Assembly: GCA_964415975.1 (NCBI GenBank)
Contig: CAYQCN010000009.1
Span: 1 to 27,769 of the forward strand
Source: CAYQCN01 sp964415975
Lineage (GTDB): Bacteria; Patescibacteriota; Saccharimonadia; QS-5-54-17
Length of the DNA: 27,769 bases
Direction: 5' to 3'
Under the pieces are notes generated by a model, which was not told where the DNA came from, did not search any database, and saw nothing but the letters and a program-made list of their open reading frames with translations. Made by a program: the position numbers and the translations under genes. Below are positions 1 through 6,797 of the stretch, piece after piece. Each line of letters opens with the position of its first letter. Position 1 is the stretch's first letter.

Positions 1-206
1 TCGCTCTCTCTAAACTCTTCATCGCCAACTGTAAAAATCGGCTCTTCTCTTACGCTTGTATACCAGAAAGCATAAAGCACTACTCCGAGTGCGATAGCTA
101 AGCTGGTCCATATAAATACTCGCAAGCCCTTATCGCCTTTTAAGAGCTGAAGCTTAGAGCTTGTACTTGTTATATTACTATCTTCAGGCTGATTTGAGTT
201 GTCCAT
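1..206 (-). CDS. N-terminal part of a membrane-anchored protein, cut by the window edge
   Basis: An open frame starts at an ATG (204-206) and runs off the left edge, giving about 68 residues. The first ~35 residues are polar and Ser/Asn-rich. A single hydrophobic helix follows (around FIWTSLAIALGVVLYAFWY), then the outside begins with a short acidic stretch (EEPIFTVGDEEF). The layout is a type II signal anchor with an extracytoplasmic domain. The phrase FTVGDEEF is reminiscent of the start of SurA/PrsA-type foldase domains, which often open with 'ATVNGEKIT', but that is only a hint. A weak purine-rich ribosome site (AGAAGAA) lies 5 nt before the ATG. The gene diverges from ychF. Confidence 0.6.
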   Translation of the reverse strand, partial: MDNSNQPEDSNITSTSSKLQLLKGDKGLRVFIWTSLAIALGVVLYAFWYTSVREEPIFTVGDEEFRES

Positions 207-325
207 ATTGTTTCTTCTTGTGCTTTATTATGGCTTAAATTGCTATGTTTAAGCTTAGCGCTCACGCCACAATAAACTGTTTATGGTTTTATGTTACAAC
301 ACCTGCATAGACAGAACAAGTAGTT
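207..325. promoter_or_regulatory. Divergent intergenic region between the partial membrane gene and ychF
   Basis: This spacer must hold promoters for both directions. I see a perfect 13-bp dyad ATAAAC-T-GTTTAT at 272-284 and a short palindrome TAAGCTTA near 250-257. The dyad could be an operator or chance in AT-rich DNA. No convincing -35 element for either gene is visible. Confidence 0.3.
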
Positions 326-331
326 TATAAT
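326..331 (+). promoter_or_regulatory. -10 box for ychF, predicting a near-leaderless mRNA
   Basis: A perfect TATAAT is followed by 8 nt and then the ATG of ychF at 340. By normal sigma70 geometry transcription would begin about 2 nt before the ATG. There is no Shine-Dalgarno sequence. No clear -35 is seen. Confidence 0.6.
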
Positions 332-339
332 TGTTTGCC

Positions 340-1455
340 ATGAGTCTTAATATCGGTATCGTAGGCCTGCCCAATGTTGGCAAGTCCACTCTATTTAATG
401 CCCTTACCAGCAACGACGCACTAGCGGCTAACTACCCCTTCGCCACTATCGACCCTAATGTCGGCATTGTTCCCGTGCCAGATAGGAGGCTATATGAACT
501 TCAGGATTTATACCCTGGCAGCCCTATCGTGCCGAGCAAAATCAGCTTTACAGATATAGCTGGGTTGGTTGAGGGTGCTAGCCAAGGCGAAGGTCTGGGT
601 AATCAATTCTTGGCCAATATACGCGAAGTAGATGCAATCGCCCATGTCGTGCGTACTTTTGCAGATGAAAATGTCTCGCATGTTGAAAATACAGCCGACC
701 CTAAAAAAGATATAGAAACTATCAACACCGAGCTCATATTGGCAGATATACAGACTCTTACAAAAAGAAAAGGCACACTAGAAAAAACTGCCCGCAATGA
801 TAAGCAAGCTCAAGCTGATCTGGAACTGATCAACAGCCTGCTAGATGGCCTCGACCAAGGCCAGCTGATAATAGACGTGATCGCAGATGCGTCACTAGAT
901 TCGTATCTAGAAAAGGCCAAGGCCTCAGAAGACATCGCACATACCATCAAGCAACTCCTGACAATAAAGCCTATGGTTTATATATTCAATATCGATGAAG
1001 CCACCCTATTAAACAGCTCAAAAAAGCAAGATCTCACATCACTAGTAAAGCCAAGTGAGTCCATATTTGTATGCGCTAAGCTTGAAGCTGAACTAGCTAA
1101 GCTCGAGGAGGCAGATGCCCGTGAGCTACTGATTGAATACGGCCAGGATATGTCTGGGATTGAGCAGTTCATCAAGGCCGGCTATCAGGCGCTGGGGCTG
1201 ATTAGCTTCTTGACTGCGGGAGAAAAAGAGATCAGAGCTTGGCCAGCACCTAAAGGCTCGACTGCCCCGCAAGCCGCCGGGACAATTCATGGTGATTTTG
1301 AGCGAGGTTTTATTGCGGCTGAGGTTGTTAACTGGCAAGACCTGATAAATGCCGGATCAAAGTCTGCCGCCCGCACCAAAGGGTTGATACGTACTGAGGG
1401 CAAAGACTACATTGTCGCTGATGGCGATGTTATTGAGTTTAGGTTTAATGTTTAA
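340..1455 (+). CDS. ychF: Redox/ribosome-associated GTPase/ATPase YchF (Obg-related)
   Basis: YchF (OLA1) is an Obg-family P-loop NTPase that binds ribosomes, prefers ATP and affects stress responses and translation. The protein is 371 residues, close to the family norm of ~363. Visible motifs are G1 GLPNVGKST (residues 9-17), the G3 region DIAGL, NIDE near the G4 position, and a C-terminal TGS-like domain (from about ISFLTAGEKEIRAW to the end). I chose ATG at 340 because the family begins only a few residues before the P-loop and a perfect -10 box sits just upstream. A TTG at 331 would add three residues and overlap that box. The stop overlaps the tlyA stop on the other strand by 4 bp. Confidence 0.97.
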   Translation: MSLNIGIVGLPNVGKSTLFNALTSNDALAANYPFATIDPNVGIVPVPDRRLYELQDLYPGSPIVPSKISFTDIAGLVEGASQGEGLGNQFLANIREVDAIAHVVRTFADENVSHVENTADPKKDIETINTELILADIQTLTKRKGTLEKTARNDKQAQADLELINSLLDGLDQGQLIIDVIADASLDSYLEKAKASEDIAHTIKQLLTIKPMVYIFNIDEATLLNSSKKQDLTSLVKPSESIFVCAKLEAELAKLEEADARELLIEYGQDMSGIEQFIKAGYQALGLISFLTAGEKEIRAWPAPKGSTAPQAAGTIHGDFERGFIAAEVVNWQDLINAGSKSAARTKGLIRTEGKDYIVADGDVIEFRFNV

Positions 1456-2168
1456 ACCCTTATAAGATAAAACCTCTCTTGATTGCCCTTGCTCCCGTGC
1501 ACGGTTGAGTCAAATTTGTCGACTTGATGCAGGTTGTTATCACCGAGCCATTTTTCAAAATCTTTAAATATAGCTCTACGAATTTTGTCGTTTTTAATTA
1601 CACCACGATGCTTCGCATCTGCTCCAGCTTCAAACTGTGGCTTGCAAAGTGCTATTATAAACCCCTCCTTGCCCACAATTCCCGATACCGGAATTAGCAC
1701 CTTGCGCAGACTTATAAATGATACGTCTATGAGCGCTATATCTGCCTTGTAGCTTGATTTGAAGTCTCTAATATCGGTTTGTTCATATATATTTAGCCTC
1801 GGATCTCGCCTCAATCTTTCATGCATCTGCTTAGTGCCAACATCTACAGCTATAACCTGCTTGGCTCCACCACGTAATGCATAGTCGCTAAAACCACCAG
1901 TAGAAGAGCCTACGTCTAGTACAGTTTTGCCCTTGAAGTCGAGTTTAAATTTTTCATTAGCTGCCTCAAGCTTACTGCCAGCACGCGACACATATGGCTC
2001 AGACTCTGCAACCTCTACTTCAACAAGGCTATCAACCTGCCAGCCCGGCTTGGTGCGCTTGATTCCATCGACTGCAACAAGCCCGGACTGTATGTATTCA
2101 CGACCCTTTGAGCGCGTTTCAACAAGATTACGATCAACCAGTAATTGGTCTAGTCGGGTCTTGCCCAT
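1452..2168 (-). CDS. tlyA: TlyA-type rRNA 2'-O-methyltransferase (S4 + FtsJ-like)
   Basis: The TlyA family methylates ribose 2'-OH groups of 16S and 23S rRNA (C1409 and C1920 in mycobacteria) and is often annotated as 'hemolysin'. The 238-residue protein has an N-terminal S4 RNA-binding domain (about 1-65, opening MGKTRLDQLLVDRNLV) and a Rossmann methyltransferase with the SAM motif VLDVGSSTGGFSDYAL (around residue 84). It has a downstream LIDVSFISL strand and a K-D-K-E type arrangement. A strong Shine-Dalgarno AAAGGAGG precedes the ATG by 4 nt. It is the last gene of the minus-strand block, 19 bp after efp, and its stop is interlocked with ychF. Confidence 0.95.
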   Translation of the reverse strand: MGKTRLDQLLVDRNLVETRSKGREYIQSGLVAVDGIKRTKPGWQVDSLVEVEVAESEPYVSRAGSKLEAANEKFKLDFKGKTVLDVGSSTGGFSDYALRGGAKQVIAVDVGTKQMHERLRRDPRLNIYEQTDIRDFKSSYKADIALIDVSFISLRKVLIPVSGIVGKEGFIIALCKPQFEAGADAKHRGVIKNDKIRRAIFKDFEKWLGDNNLHQVDKFDSTVHGSKGNQERFYLIRV

Positions 2169-2187
2169 AGAGCCTCCTTTATATTAG

Positions 2188-2748
2188 CTAAGACACTCTT
2201 TCTATATAGTCGCCACTGCGAGTATCTATGCGTACTATATCCCCAGCCTCAATAAACAAAGGTACTTGAGCCTGTGCACCCGTCTCTAAGCGACACTTTT
2301 TAGTAACATTACTGGCTGAATCTCCCTTTATGCCAGGGTCGGCCTCCTCTACTGCTAGTTCTACCTTTATAGGCAACTCATGAGCAATGGGTGATTGGTT
2401 GTGATAAAGCAGCGATATACCCATGCCTTCTTTTATAAACTTCAGGTCGTCGCCTATCTTCTCGATGGGTATACCCACCTGCTCGTAATTATCTGTGCGC
2501 ATAAAATGGGCCTGATCGTCGTCACTATAAAGAAACTGTGCTTCAACAGGCTCAATGCTGGCCGGCTCTATCTTCTCATTGCCACGAAAAGTCTTGCTTA
2601 AGACCGAGCCGTCTACAAGGCTGCGCAGCTTAGTCCGCACCACAGCCCCACCTCTGCCCATACTGGAGTGATCATACTCCAGCACTTTATAAGGTGAGCC
2701 GTCTACATTTATAATAGTGCCCTTTTTTAAATCAGTAATAGAGTACAT
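2188..2748 (-). CDS. efp: Translation elongation factor P
   Basis: EF-P binds between the ribosomal P and E sites and relieves stalling at polyproline. The 186-residue protein has the expected KOW-like N-domain and two OB domains, ending in the family signature GDIVRIDTRSGDYIERVS. The tip loop that carries the modified residue reads S-M-G-R-G-G-A, so position 32 is arginine instead of the more common lysine. The gene follows rpsR by 36 bp and precedes tlyA by 19 bp. There is no good Shine-Dalgarno; a TATTGT hexamer lies only 3 nt before the ATG, too close for normal promoter geometry, so co-transcription from rpsR is likeliest. Confidence 0.97.
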   Translation of the reverse strand: MYSITDLKKGTIINVDGSPYKVLEYDHSSMGRGGAVVRTKLRSLVDGSVLSKTFRGNEKIEPASIEPVEAQFLYSDDDQAHFMRTDNYEQVGIPIEKIGDDLKFIKEGMGISLLYHNQSPIAHELPIKVELAVEEADPGIKGDSASNVTKKCRLETGAQAQVPLFIEAGDIVRIDTRSGDYIERVS

Positions 2749-2784
2749 ATAACAATACTTGGCTTAAAAAAATTATTTTTAATT

Positions 2785-2979
2785 TTATTCACTTACGTAA
2801 GGCAGTAGAGCTAGATGACGAGACCGCTTAACTGCACGGGCTAGCTGCTTTTGCTGTTTTTCACTTAGTCCGGTCTTGCGCCTTGATTCAATCTGGCCGA
2901 ACATATTGGTGTAACGTTGTAATGTCTTAATATCTTTATAGTCAAAATACTTAGGCGCACGCGTGTGTGGCTTTGGCAT
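2785..2979 (-). CDS. rpsR: 30S ribosomal protein S18
   Basis: The 64-residue basic protein matches S18: YKDIKTLQRYTNMFGQI, then the family core RRKTGLSEKQQKQLARAVKRSRHLALLPY. S18 pairs with S6 on the platform of the 30S subunit. It is slightly shorter than E. coli S18 (75). An AAGGAG Shine-Dalgarno lies upstream of the ATG. It is the third gene of the rpsF-ssb-rpsR cassette. Confidence 0.97.
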   Translation of the reverse strand: MPKPHTRAPKYFDYKDIKTLQRYTNMFGQIESRRKTGLSEKQQKQLARAVKRSRHLALLPYVSE

Positions 2980-3013
2980 AGTTTATCTCCTTAATATTAA
3001 TGTTATTTAAAAA

Positions 3014-3466
3014 CTAAAACGGGACTTCGCTCAAGTCGACATCGTCATCCAAGTCCTCTATTTGGACATCGTCACTTTTGCTGTTGCTTGATTGTGGCTT
3101 GGAATTAGAATTTGAAGTACCTCCAGACTCATCACCTCCGCCGCCAACGAAGTTAAAGTCCTCAACTACCACCTCTAGCTTGGAGCGTTTATTGCCTTCT
3201 TGTTCCCATGTATCCTGCTTCAGCCTGCCCGAGACAAGCAATGGTCTGCCCTTAGAGGTGTATTGCTCAATCAGCTCACCCGCCTTACCCCAAGCCACGC
3301 AATCAATGAAATCCACCTCTTCTTGCTGTTCGCCATCGGCATTACGCCAAGTGCGGTTAACTGCTAAAGAAAAGTTGCAAACACTATTGCCATTTTGTGT
3401 AGTTCTTAGTTCAGGGTCTCTGGTGAGATTGCCCATTAATGTTACTTTGTTAAAACCTCTAGCCAT
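3014..3466 (-). CDS. ssb: Single-stranded DNA-binding protein
   Basis: SSB coats single-stranded DNA and recruits partners in replication and repair. The 150-residue protein has an OB fold (about 1-108: VTLMGNLTRDPELR, then VDFIDCVAWGKAGE and RPLLVSGRLKQDTW). A Gly/Ser/Asn-rich flexible linker follows, and it ends in the acidic partner-binding tip DLSEVPF. A very strong Shine-Dalgarno (GGAGGAGGAG) runs right up to the start codon. It sits between rpsF and rpsR, the classic arrangement, and may also have its own promoter in the 69-bp gap after rpsF. Confidence 0.97.
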   Translation of the reverse strand: MARGFNKVTLMGNLTRDPELRTTQNGNSVCNFSLAVNRTWRNADGEQQEEVDFIDCVAWGKAGELIEQYTSKGRPLLVSGRLKQDTWEQEGNKRSKLEVVVEDFNFVGGGGDESGGTSNSNSKPQSSNSKSDDVQIEDLDDDVDLSEVPF

Positions 3467-3491
3467 CTCCTCCTCCTATTCATGATGAATA

Positions 3492-3517
3492 ATTATACTC
3501 ATCTTATCACGAGTCAA
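3492..3517 (-). promoter_or_regulatory. Possible internal promoter before ssb
   Basis: On the minus strand a TTGACT (3512-3517) is followed, after a short 14-bp spacer, by a perfect TATAAT (3492-3497). The spacing is shorter than the usual 16-18 bp, so activity is doubtful. If used, it would give ssb and rpsR extra output with a short Shine-Dalgarno-containing leader. Confidence 0.35.
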
Positions 3518-3535
3518 TTTTTAAGTGCATTTAAT

Positions 3536-3868
3536 TTATTCTTTTGATTCCGAGTCGACTTCTTGGTCTTGCTCGCTGGCATGAGGCAAATCGTGTTCTA
3601 TAATGAGATGGCGGATGACCTCTTCGTTGAGCTTTAGGCTGTGTTCAATTTCTGATACTGCGTCTGGGTTAATCTCGACTATATAAAACACATACACGCC
3701 AAAGTTCTGACGATTAATAGCATAGGCTAGCTTGCGCTTACCCCATTCATCCCTTTTTATTACAGCCGCCTTATGCTCTTTGAACATATCGTCTAGCCGT
3801 TTAAGAGGGGCTTCCATATCTATTTCTAGATCTGGATGCAATACCACTGCCACTTCATATTTATTCAT
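3536..3868 (-). CDS. rpsF: 30S ribosomal protein S6
   Basis: S6 forms a heterodimer with S18 on the 30S platform. The 110-residue protein starts MNKYEVAVVLHPDLEID and contains the conserved WGKRKLAYAINRQNFGVYVFY strand region, followed by an acidic Glu/Asp/Ser-rich tail typical of S6. The Shine-Dalgarno is AAGGAAAGGAAG, ending 5 nt before the ATG. A strong promoter and a structured ~69-nt leader precede it. It opens the rpsF-ssb-rpsR cassette. Confidence 0.97.
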   Translation of the reverse strand: MNKYEVAVVLHPDLEIDMEAPLKRLDDMFKEHKAAVIKRDEWGKRKLAYAINRQNFGVYVFYIVEINPDAVSEIEHSLKLNEEVIRHLIIEHDLPHASEQDQEVDSESKE

Positions 3869-3937
3869 TTGACTTCCTTTCCTTGGTCTCCGCCCTGTCT
3901 ACTTATAAAGACAAGGAGAAAGGTTAAATTTATTCAG
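3869..3937 (-). promoter_or_regulatory. rpsF leader with two alternative stems, one hiding the ribosome site
   Basis: In the transcript the segment CCTTGTC (3910-3916) can pair with GACAGGG (3893-3899), seven base pairs with one G-U and a 10-nt loop. The overlapping segment CCTTTCTCCTT (3913-3923) can pair instead with AAGGAAAGG (3876-3884), which is the Shine-Dalgarno. Both stems use CCTT, so they exclude each other. S6:S18 autoregulation through a leader RNA is known in many bacteria, but I do not see the usual CCG bulge, so the ligand is uncertain. Confidence 0.4.
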
Positions 3938-3943
3938 TTTATA

Positions 3944-3973
3944 ACTATACCACTGCTGGCTAGCATCGGTCAA
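3944..3973 (-). promoter_or_regulatory. Promoter for rpsF-ssb-rpsR
   Basis: On the minus strand TTGACC (3968-3973) and TATAGT (3944-3949) are 18 bp apart, and a TGG just before the hexamer makes an extended -10. The -35 overlaps the stop codon of the RodZ-like gene. The predicted start near 3937 leaves a leader of about 69 nt. Confidence 0.65.
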
Positions 3974-4623
3974 TCTTCATCATGCACTACGAAAGTTCGG
4001 GTGACTGTGGTGCTTCTGCCTAGATCACTCTCTGCTTCGATTACTACCGTGTGAGTGCCCGGAGGCAAAAACAGTTCGTATGTAAAGCTACCGTCGTCTT
4101 CTAAGCTGACACCTTGAGCATCGATGGTAACTGTACTGCTCGGCTCAGCTCTGCCTACAAGCTCTACCGATTCACCTTTTATTTCCTGATTTTCGTTAGG
4201 AAAAACTATTTCTAGGTCTGGACTACTGGTAGCAACTAAAACTTGATAAAAAATGTATGCCGAAATACCGGCAATTGCCATAAACATAGTAACCCGAGCC
4301 AATAAAGTACTCGTTACTATTGATGGCCTGTGCTCATGTGAACGACGCAACTCTGTATTGTCTATTGGCTCACCTCGTTCGTCTAAATAAATAGCAGTAG
4401 CTTTATCTTTGTCCAGGCCGACATATTCAGCTAATTTTTTAAAACCAGCCAAAGTATAAGCATCGTGTGATAGCTGCTCGTAGCTCCCCGATTCAACCTG
4501 TTGTATAAACTCTATACTCAAACCGGTTGCGCTGTGCACATCCTCTTCTTCAAGCCCAAGCTCAACCCGAGATGCAGCTATAGATGCTCCTATAACTCCA
4601 GTCTTAGTATCTTTCTTCATCAT
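3970..4623 (-). CDS. RodZ-like protein: Xre-type HTH, one membrane helix, Ig-like outer domain
   Basis: RodZ-type proteins link cytoplasmic MreB filaments to the envelope and help set cell shape. The 217-residue product has an N-terminal helix-turn-helix of the HTH_25/Xre type (about residues 10-75, including GASIAASRVELGLEEEDV and LSIEFIQQVESGSYEQL). A charged linker follows, then a single membrane helix (about 107-130), and an outer domain of ~80 residues that looks like a small Ig/PEGA beta-sandwich (SVELVGRAEPSSTVTIDAQG). The HTH is probably a protein-binding, not a DNA-binding, fold. The start overlaps the end of ftsK by 20 bp, so the two are probably translationally coupled. MreB is not in this window. 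It could also be a membrane-bound regulator. Confidence 0.75.
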   Translation of the reverse strand: MMKKDTKTGVIGASIAASRVELGLEEEDVHSATGLSIEFIQQVESGSYEQLSHDAYTLAGFKKLAEYVGLDKDKATAIYLDERGEPIDNTELRRSHEHRPSIVTSTLLARVTMFMAIAGISAYIFYQVLVATSSPDLEIVFPNENQEIKGESVELVGRAEPSSTVTIDAQGVSLEDDGSFTYELFLPPGTHTVVIEAESDLGRSTTVTRTFVVHDED

Positions 4624-6757
4624 TCAGTTCGCTCAAATCACGGACCAGCACATCTCTGGGCCTTGATCCATCTGGACCAGACACTACCCCGTGCTCTTCT
4701 AGCATATCTAGTAGTCGGGCCGCTCTTGCATAGCCGACCCGAAGACGTCTCTGCAGAAGGGACGAGGATGCTTTGCCGCCTTCGATTACGATTTTGGCGG
4801 CATCCATAAATAGGTCATCCTCACTGTCGTCTAAATCACCTAGTGCATTGGAGCCGCCACCCAGTTTGACTTGCTGGTTTAATATATCTTCATTGTATTC
4901 GGGCTCTCGCGCCTCGCGCAGAAAGTCAGTCACAGCTCTAACTTCTGTCTCCTCGACAAACACTCCCTGAACTCTCTGTGGCTTGCTCATCTCTGCGGTT
5001 GAGAAAAGCATGTCGCCTCTACCTAGCAGTTTCTCTGCACCCGCTTGGTCTATAATGGTACGCGAATCAACTTGGCTAACAGTACTAAAACTAATTCGTG
5101 CAGGAATATTGGCCTTTATAAGTCCAGTAATCACATTGACACTAGGCCTTTGAGTAGCCAGCACCAAATGAATGCCGGTAGCTCGAGCTTTTTGGGCCAA
5201 ACGGACAATCAAGGCCTCCATATCTTGAGCTGCCATCATCATTAAGTCTGCCATCTCGTCTATGACTATCACTATATAAGGCATATGGTCTTCTGCTTCA
5301 CTGGAGTTGTATTCGTCGATATTACGCTTGCCAAGCTCGGCAAATACATTGTATCTGCGCTCCATCTCAGCAACCGCCCACTTCAGTGCAGAAATACACT
5401 TTTCCGGCTCGGTAATGACTGGACTAAGCAGGTGTGGTATGTCCTTATAAGGGCTGAGTTCTACTTGCTTTGGGTCGACCAAGATAAGCTTCATGTCGGC
5501 CGGCGAATTACGGAAAAGCAAACTCAAAAGCAGGGAATTAATCATAACCGATTTACCCGAACCAGTCTGTCCAGCAACCAACAGGTGTGGCATTCTACTT
5601 AGATCTGCAATCTCGGCACCGCCAGACACTCCACGCCCCAGTACAAATTGCAGCGGACTTTTACTAGCCTTCCACTCCTCACCCTTTAAAATCTCTCTCA
5701 TCCAGACGGTAGCAGATTTTTCATTTGGCACCTCTATTCCTACCGCACTCTTGCCTGGAATTGGCGCCTCAACACGCAAACTTTGTGCAGCCAAGCTTAA
5801 AGCTAGGTTGTGCTCAAGCTCTGTGATCTTGCTCAATTTAACACCGCTAGCTGGACGAAGGGTGTATTGTGTGACAGTAGGGCCAATATTGACCTCCTCC
5901 ATGGCCACCTCAACTCCAAAGCTCTTTAGAGTTTCTTCTATCAGCTTGGCCTTCTCTTCTGGCTCGCCTGCGCTAGCCTTACCCTGCTTATCAAGCAGCA
6001 ATTCTAAATCGGGCAGAGTCCATGCCGGGTCATTACCGGCAGTCAACACCTCCGGTTCGGTACTAACATCAGTAGATTTATCTGCACTATCCCCAGACTT
6101 ATCTAAGGGAACCTTGGCGTTAATCTTCATCTTCTCTTGTTTTTGACCAGCTCCGGTTTCGGCACCTGTCAATTGCGACTCTATATCATCAATTTCGCTA
6201 TCACTGCCTATCAAGCTTGATATACGATTCCACAGCTCGCGCAAGGTAATATTAGTGGCCAAAACAGCCCCAATCAAAACAGAAGCCACCATCACTATCC
6301 CAGCCCCTATTTCGCTTACCAGAGCAGCCAAACCCATGCCAATGCCAAAACCTATCACTCCGCCACCACTACCTTCTCTTGCAGCTTCAAAACTAGAAGT
6401 GGAGGCTATCAACGTTAAAATCCCAGAAAGCGAGACTAGAACTAGCGTCAAACCGACGTAATGAACTCCGTGCATCTTGGAATCACGCTCCAAAAATATA
6501 CGAAGACCGGCGAATACAATCATAAACGGAAGCAAAGGCACTCCCAGCCCGAAAAGCCAACGCAAACCATCAACCATAAAGTCCGTAAGCCTGCCACCGA
6601 CACCAAACATAGCTATCAGCAACAACACGCCTGCGGCTATCAGTCCTACAGCCAAAACTTCACGCCCGACTCCTGGAGCTAGTTTAGACTCCTTATCGGC
6701 CTTTTGGGCTTTAGTTTTAGGTTTAGACTTCTTGCTGGAGTTATTTTTTTTTGCCAT
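4604..6757 (-). CDS. ftsK: DNA translocase FtsK/SpoIIIE
   Basis: FtsK pumps chromosomal DNA through the closing septum. The 717-residue protein begins with a Lys-rich segment and about four membrane helices (roughly residues 33-170). A short linker leads to the alpha/beta motor with Walker A GQTGSGKS (396-403) and Walker B IVIVIDEMADLMM (about 497-509). The ATPQRPSVNVITGLIKANIP-like sensor region appears as ATQRPSVNVITGLIKANIP. The C-terminal gamma winged helix (DAAKIVIEGGKASSSLLQRRLRVGYARAARLLDMLE) reads orienting sequences on DNA. A perfect -10 box sits 7 nt before the ATG. The gene lies 40 bp after rnj and overlaps the RodZ-like gene, pairing division and shape functions. Confidence 0.97.
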   Translation of the reverse strand: MAKKNNSSKKSKPKTKAQKADKESKLAPGVGREVLAVGLIAAGVLLLIAMFGVGGRLTDFMVDGLRWLFGLGVPLLPFMIVFAGLRIFLERDSKMHGVHYVGLTLVLVSLSGILTLIASTSSFEAAREGSGGGVIGFGIGMGLAALVSEIGAGIVMVASVLIGAVLATNITLRELWNRISSLIGSDSEIDDIESQLTGAETGAGQKQEKMKINAKVPLDKSGDSADKSTDVSTEPEVLTAGNDPAWTLPDLELLLDKQGKASAGEPEEKAKLIEETLKSFGVEVAMEEVNIGPTVTQYTLRPASGVKLSKITELEHNLALSLAAQSLRVEAPIPGKSAVGIEVPNEKSATVWMREILKGEEWKASKSPLQFVLGRGVSGGAEIADLSRMPHLLVAGQTGSGKSVMINSLLLSLLFRNSPADMKLILVDPKQVELSPYKDIPHLLSPVITEPEKCISALKWAVAEMERRYNVFAELGKRNIDEYNSSEAEDHMPYIVIVIDEMADLMMMAAQDMEALIVRLAQKARATGIHLVLATQRPSVNVITGLIKANIPARISFSTVSQVDSRTIIDQAGAEKLLGRGDMLFSTAEMSKPQRVQGVFVEETEVRAVTDFLREAREPEYNEDILNQQVKLGGGSNALGDLDDSEDDLFMDAAKIVIEGGKASSSLLQRRLRVGYARAARLLDMLEEHGVVSGPDGSRPRDVLVRDLSELNDEERY

Positions 6758-6764
6758 GCACTAT

Positions 6765-6770
6765 ATTATA
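6765..6770 (-). promoter_or_regulatory. -10 box for ftsK, predicting a leaderless mRNA
   Basis: TATAAT on the minus strand is followed by exactly 7 nt and then the ATG of ftsK. No Shine-Dalgarno is present. The box lies in the 40-bp gap after rnj, next to a weak CCCT/AGGG stem. Confidence 0.6.
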
Positions 6771-6797
6771 CCGCCCTAAAGAGGGGTTTGGCCATGT

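Noticed and set aside
2746..2757. Leaderless promoter for efp
   Set aside because: TATTGT lies only 3 nt before the ATG, so transcription would start inside the coding sequence.
5493..6146. A 217-codon plus-strand frame opposite ftsK
   Set aside because: It is antisense to well-conserved FtsK motor sequence; low-complexity Ser/Leu product with no start signals.
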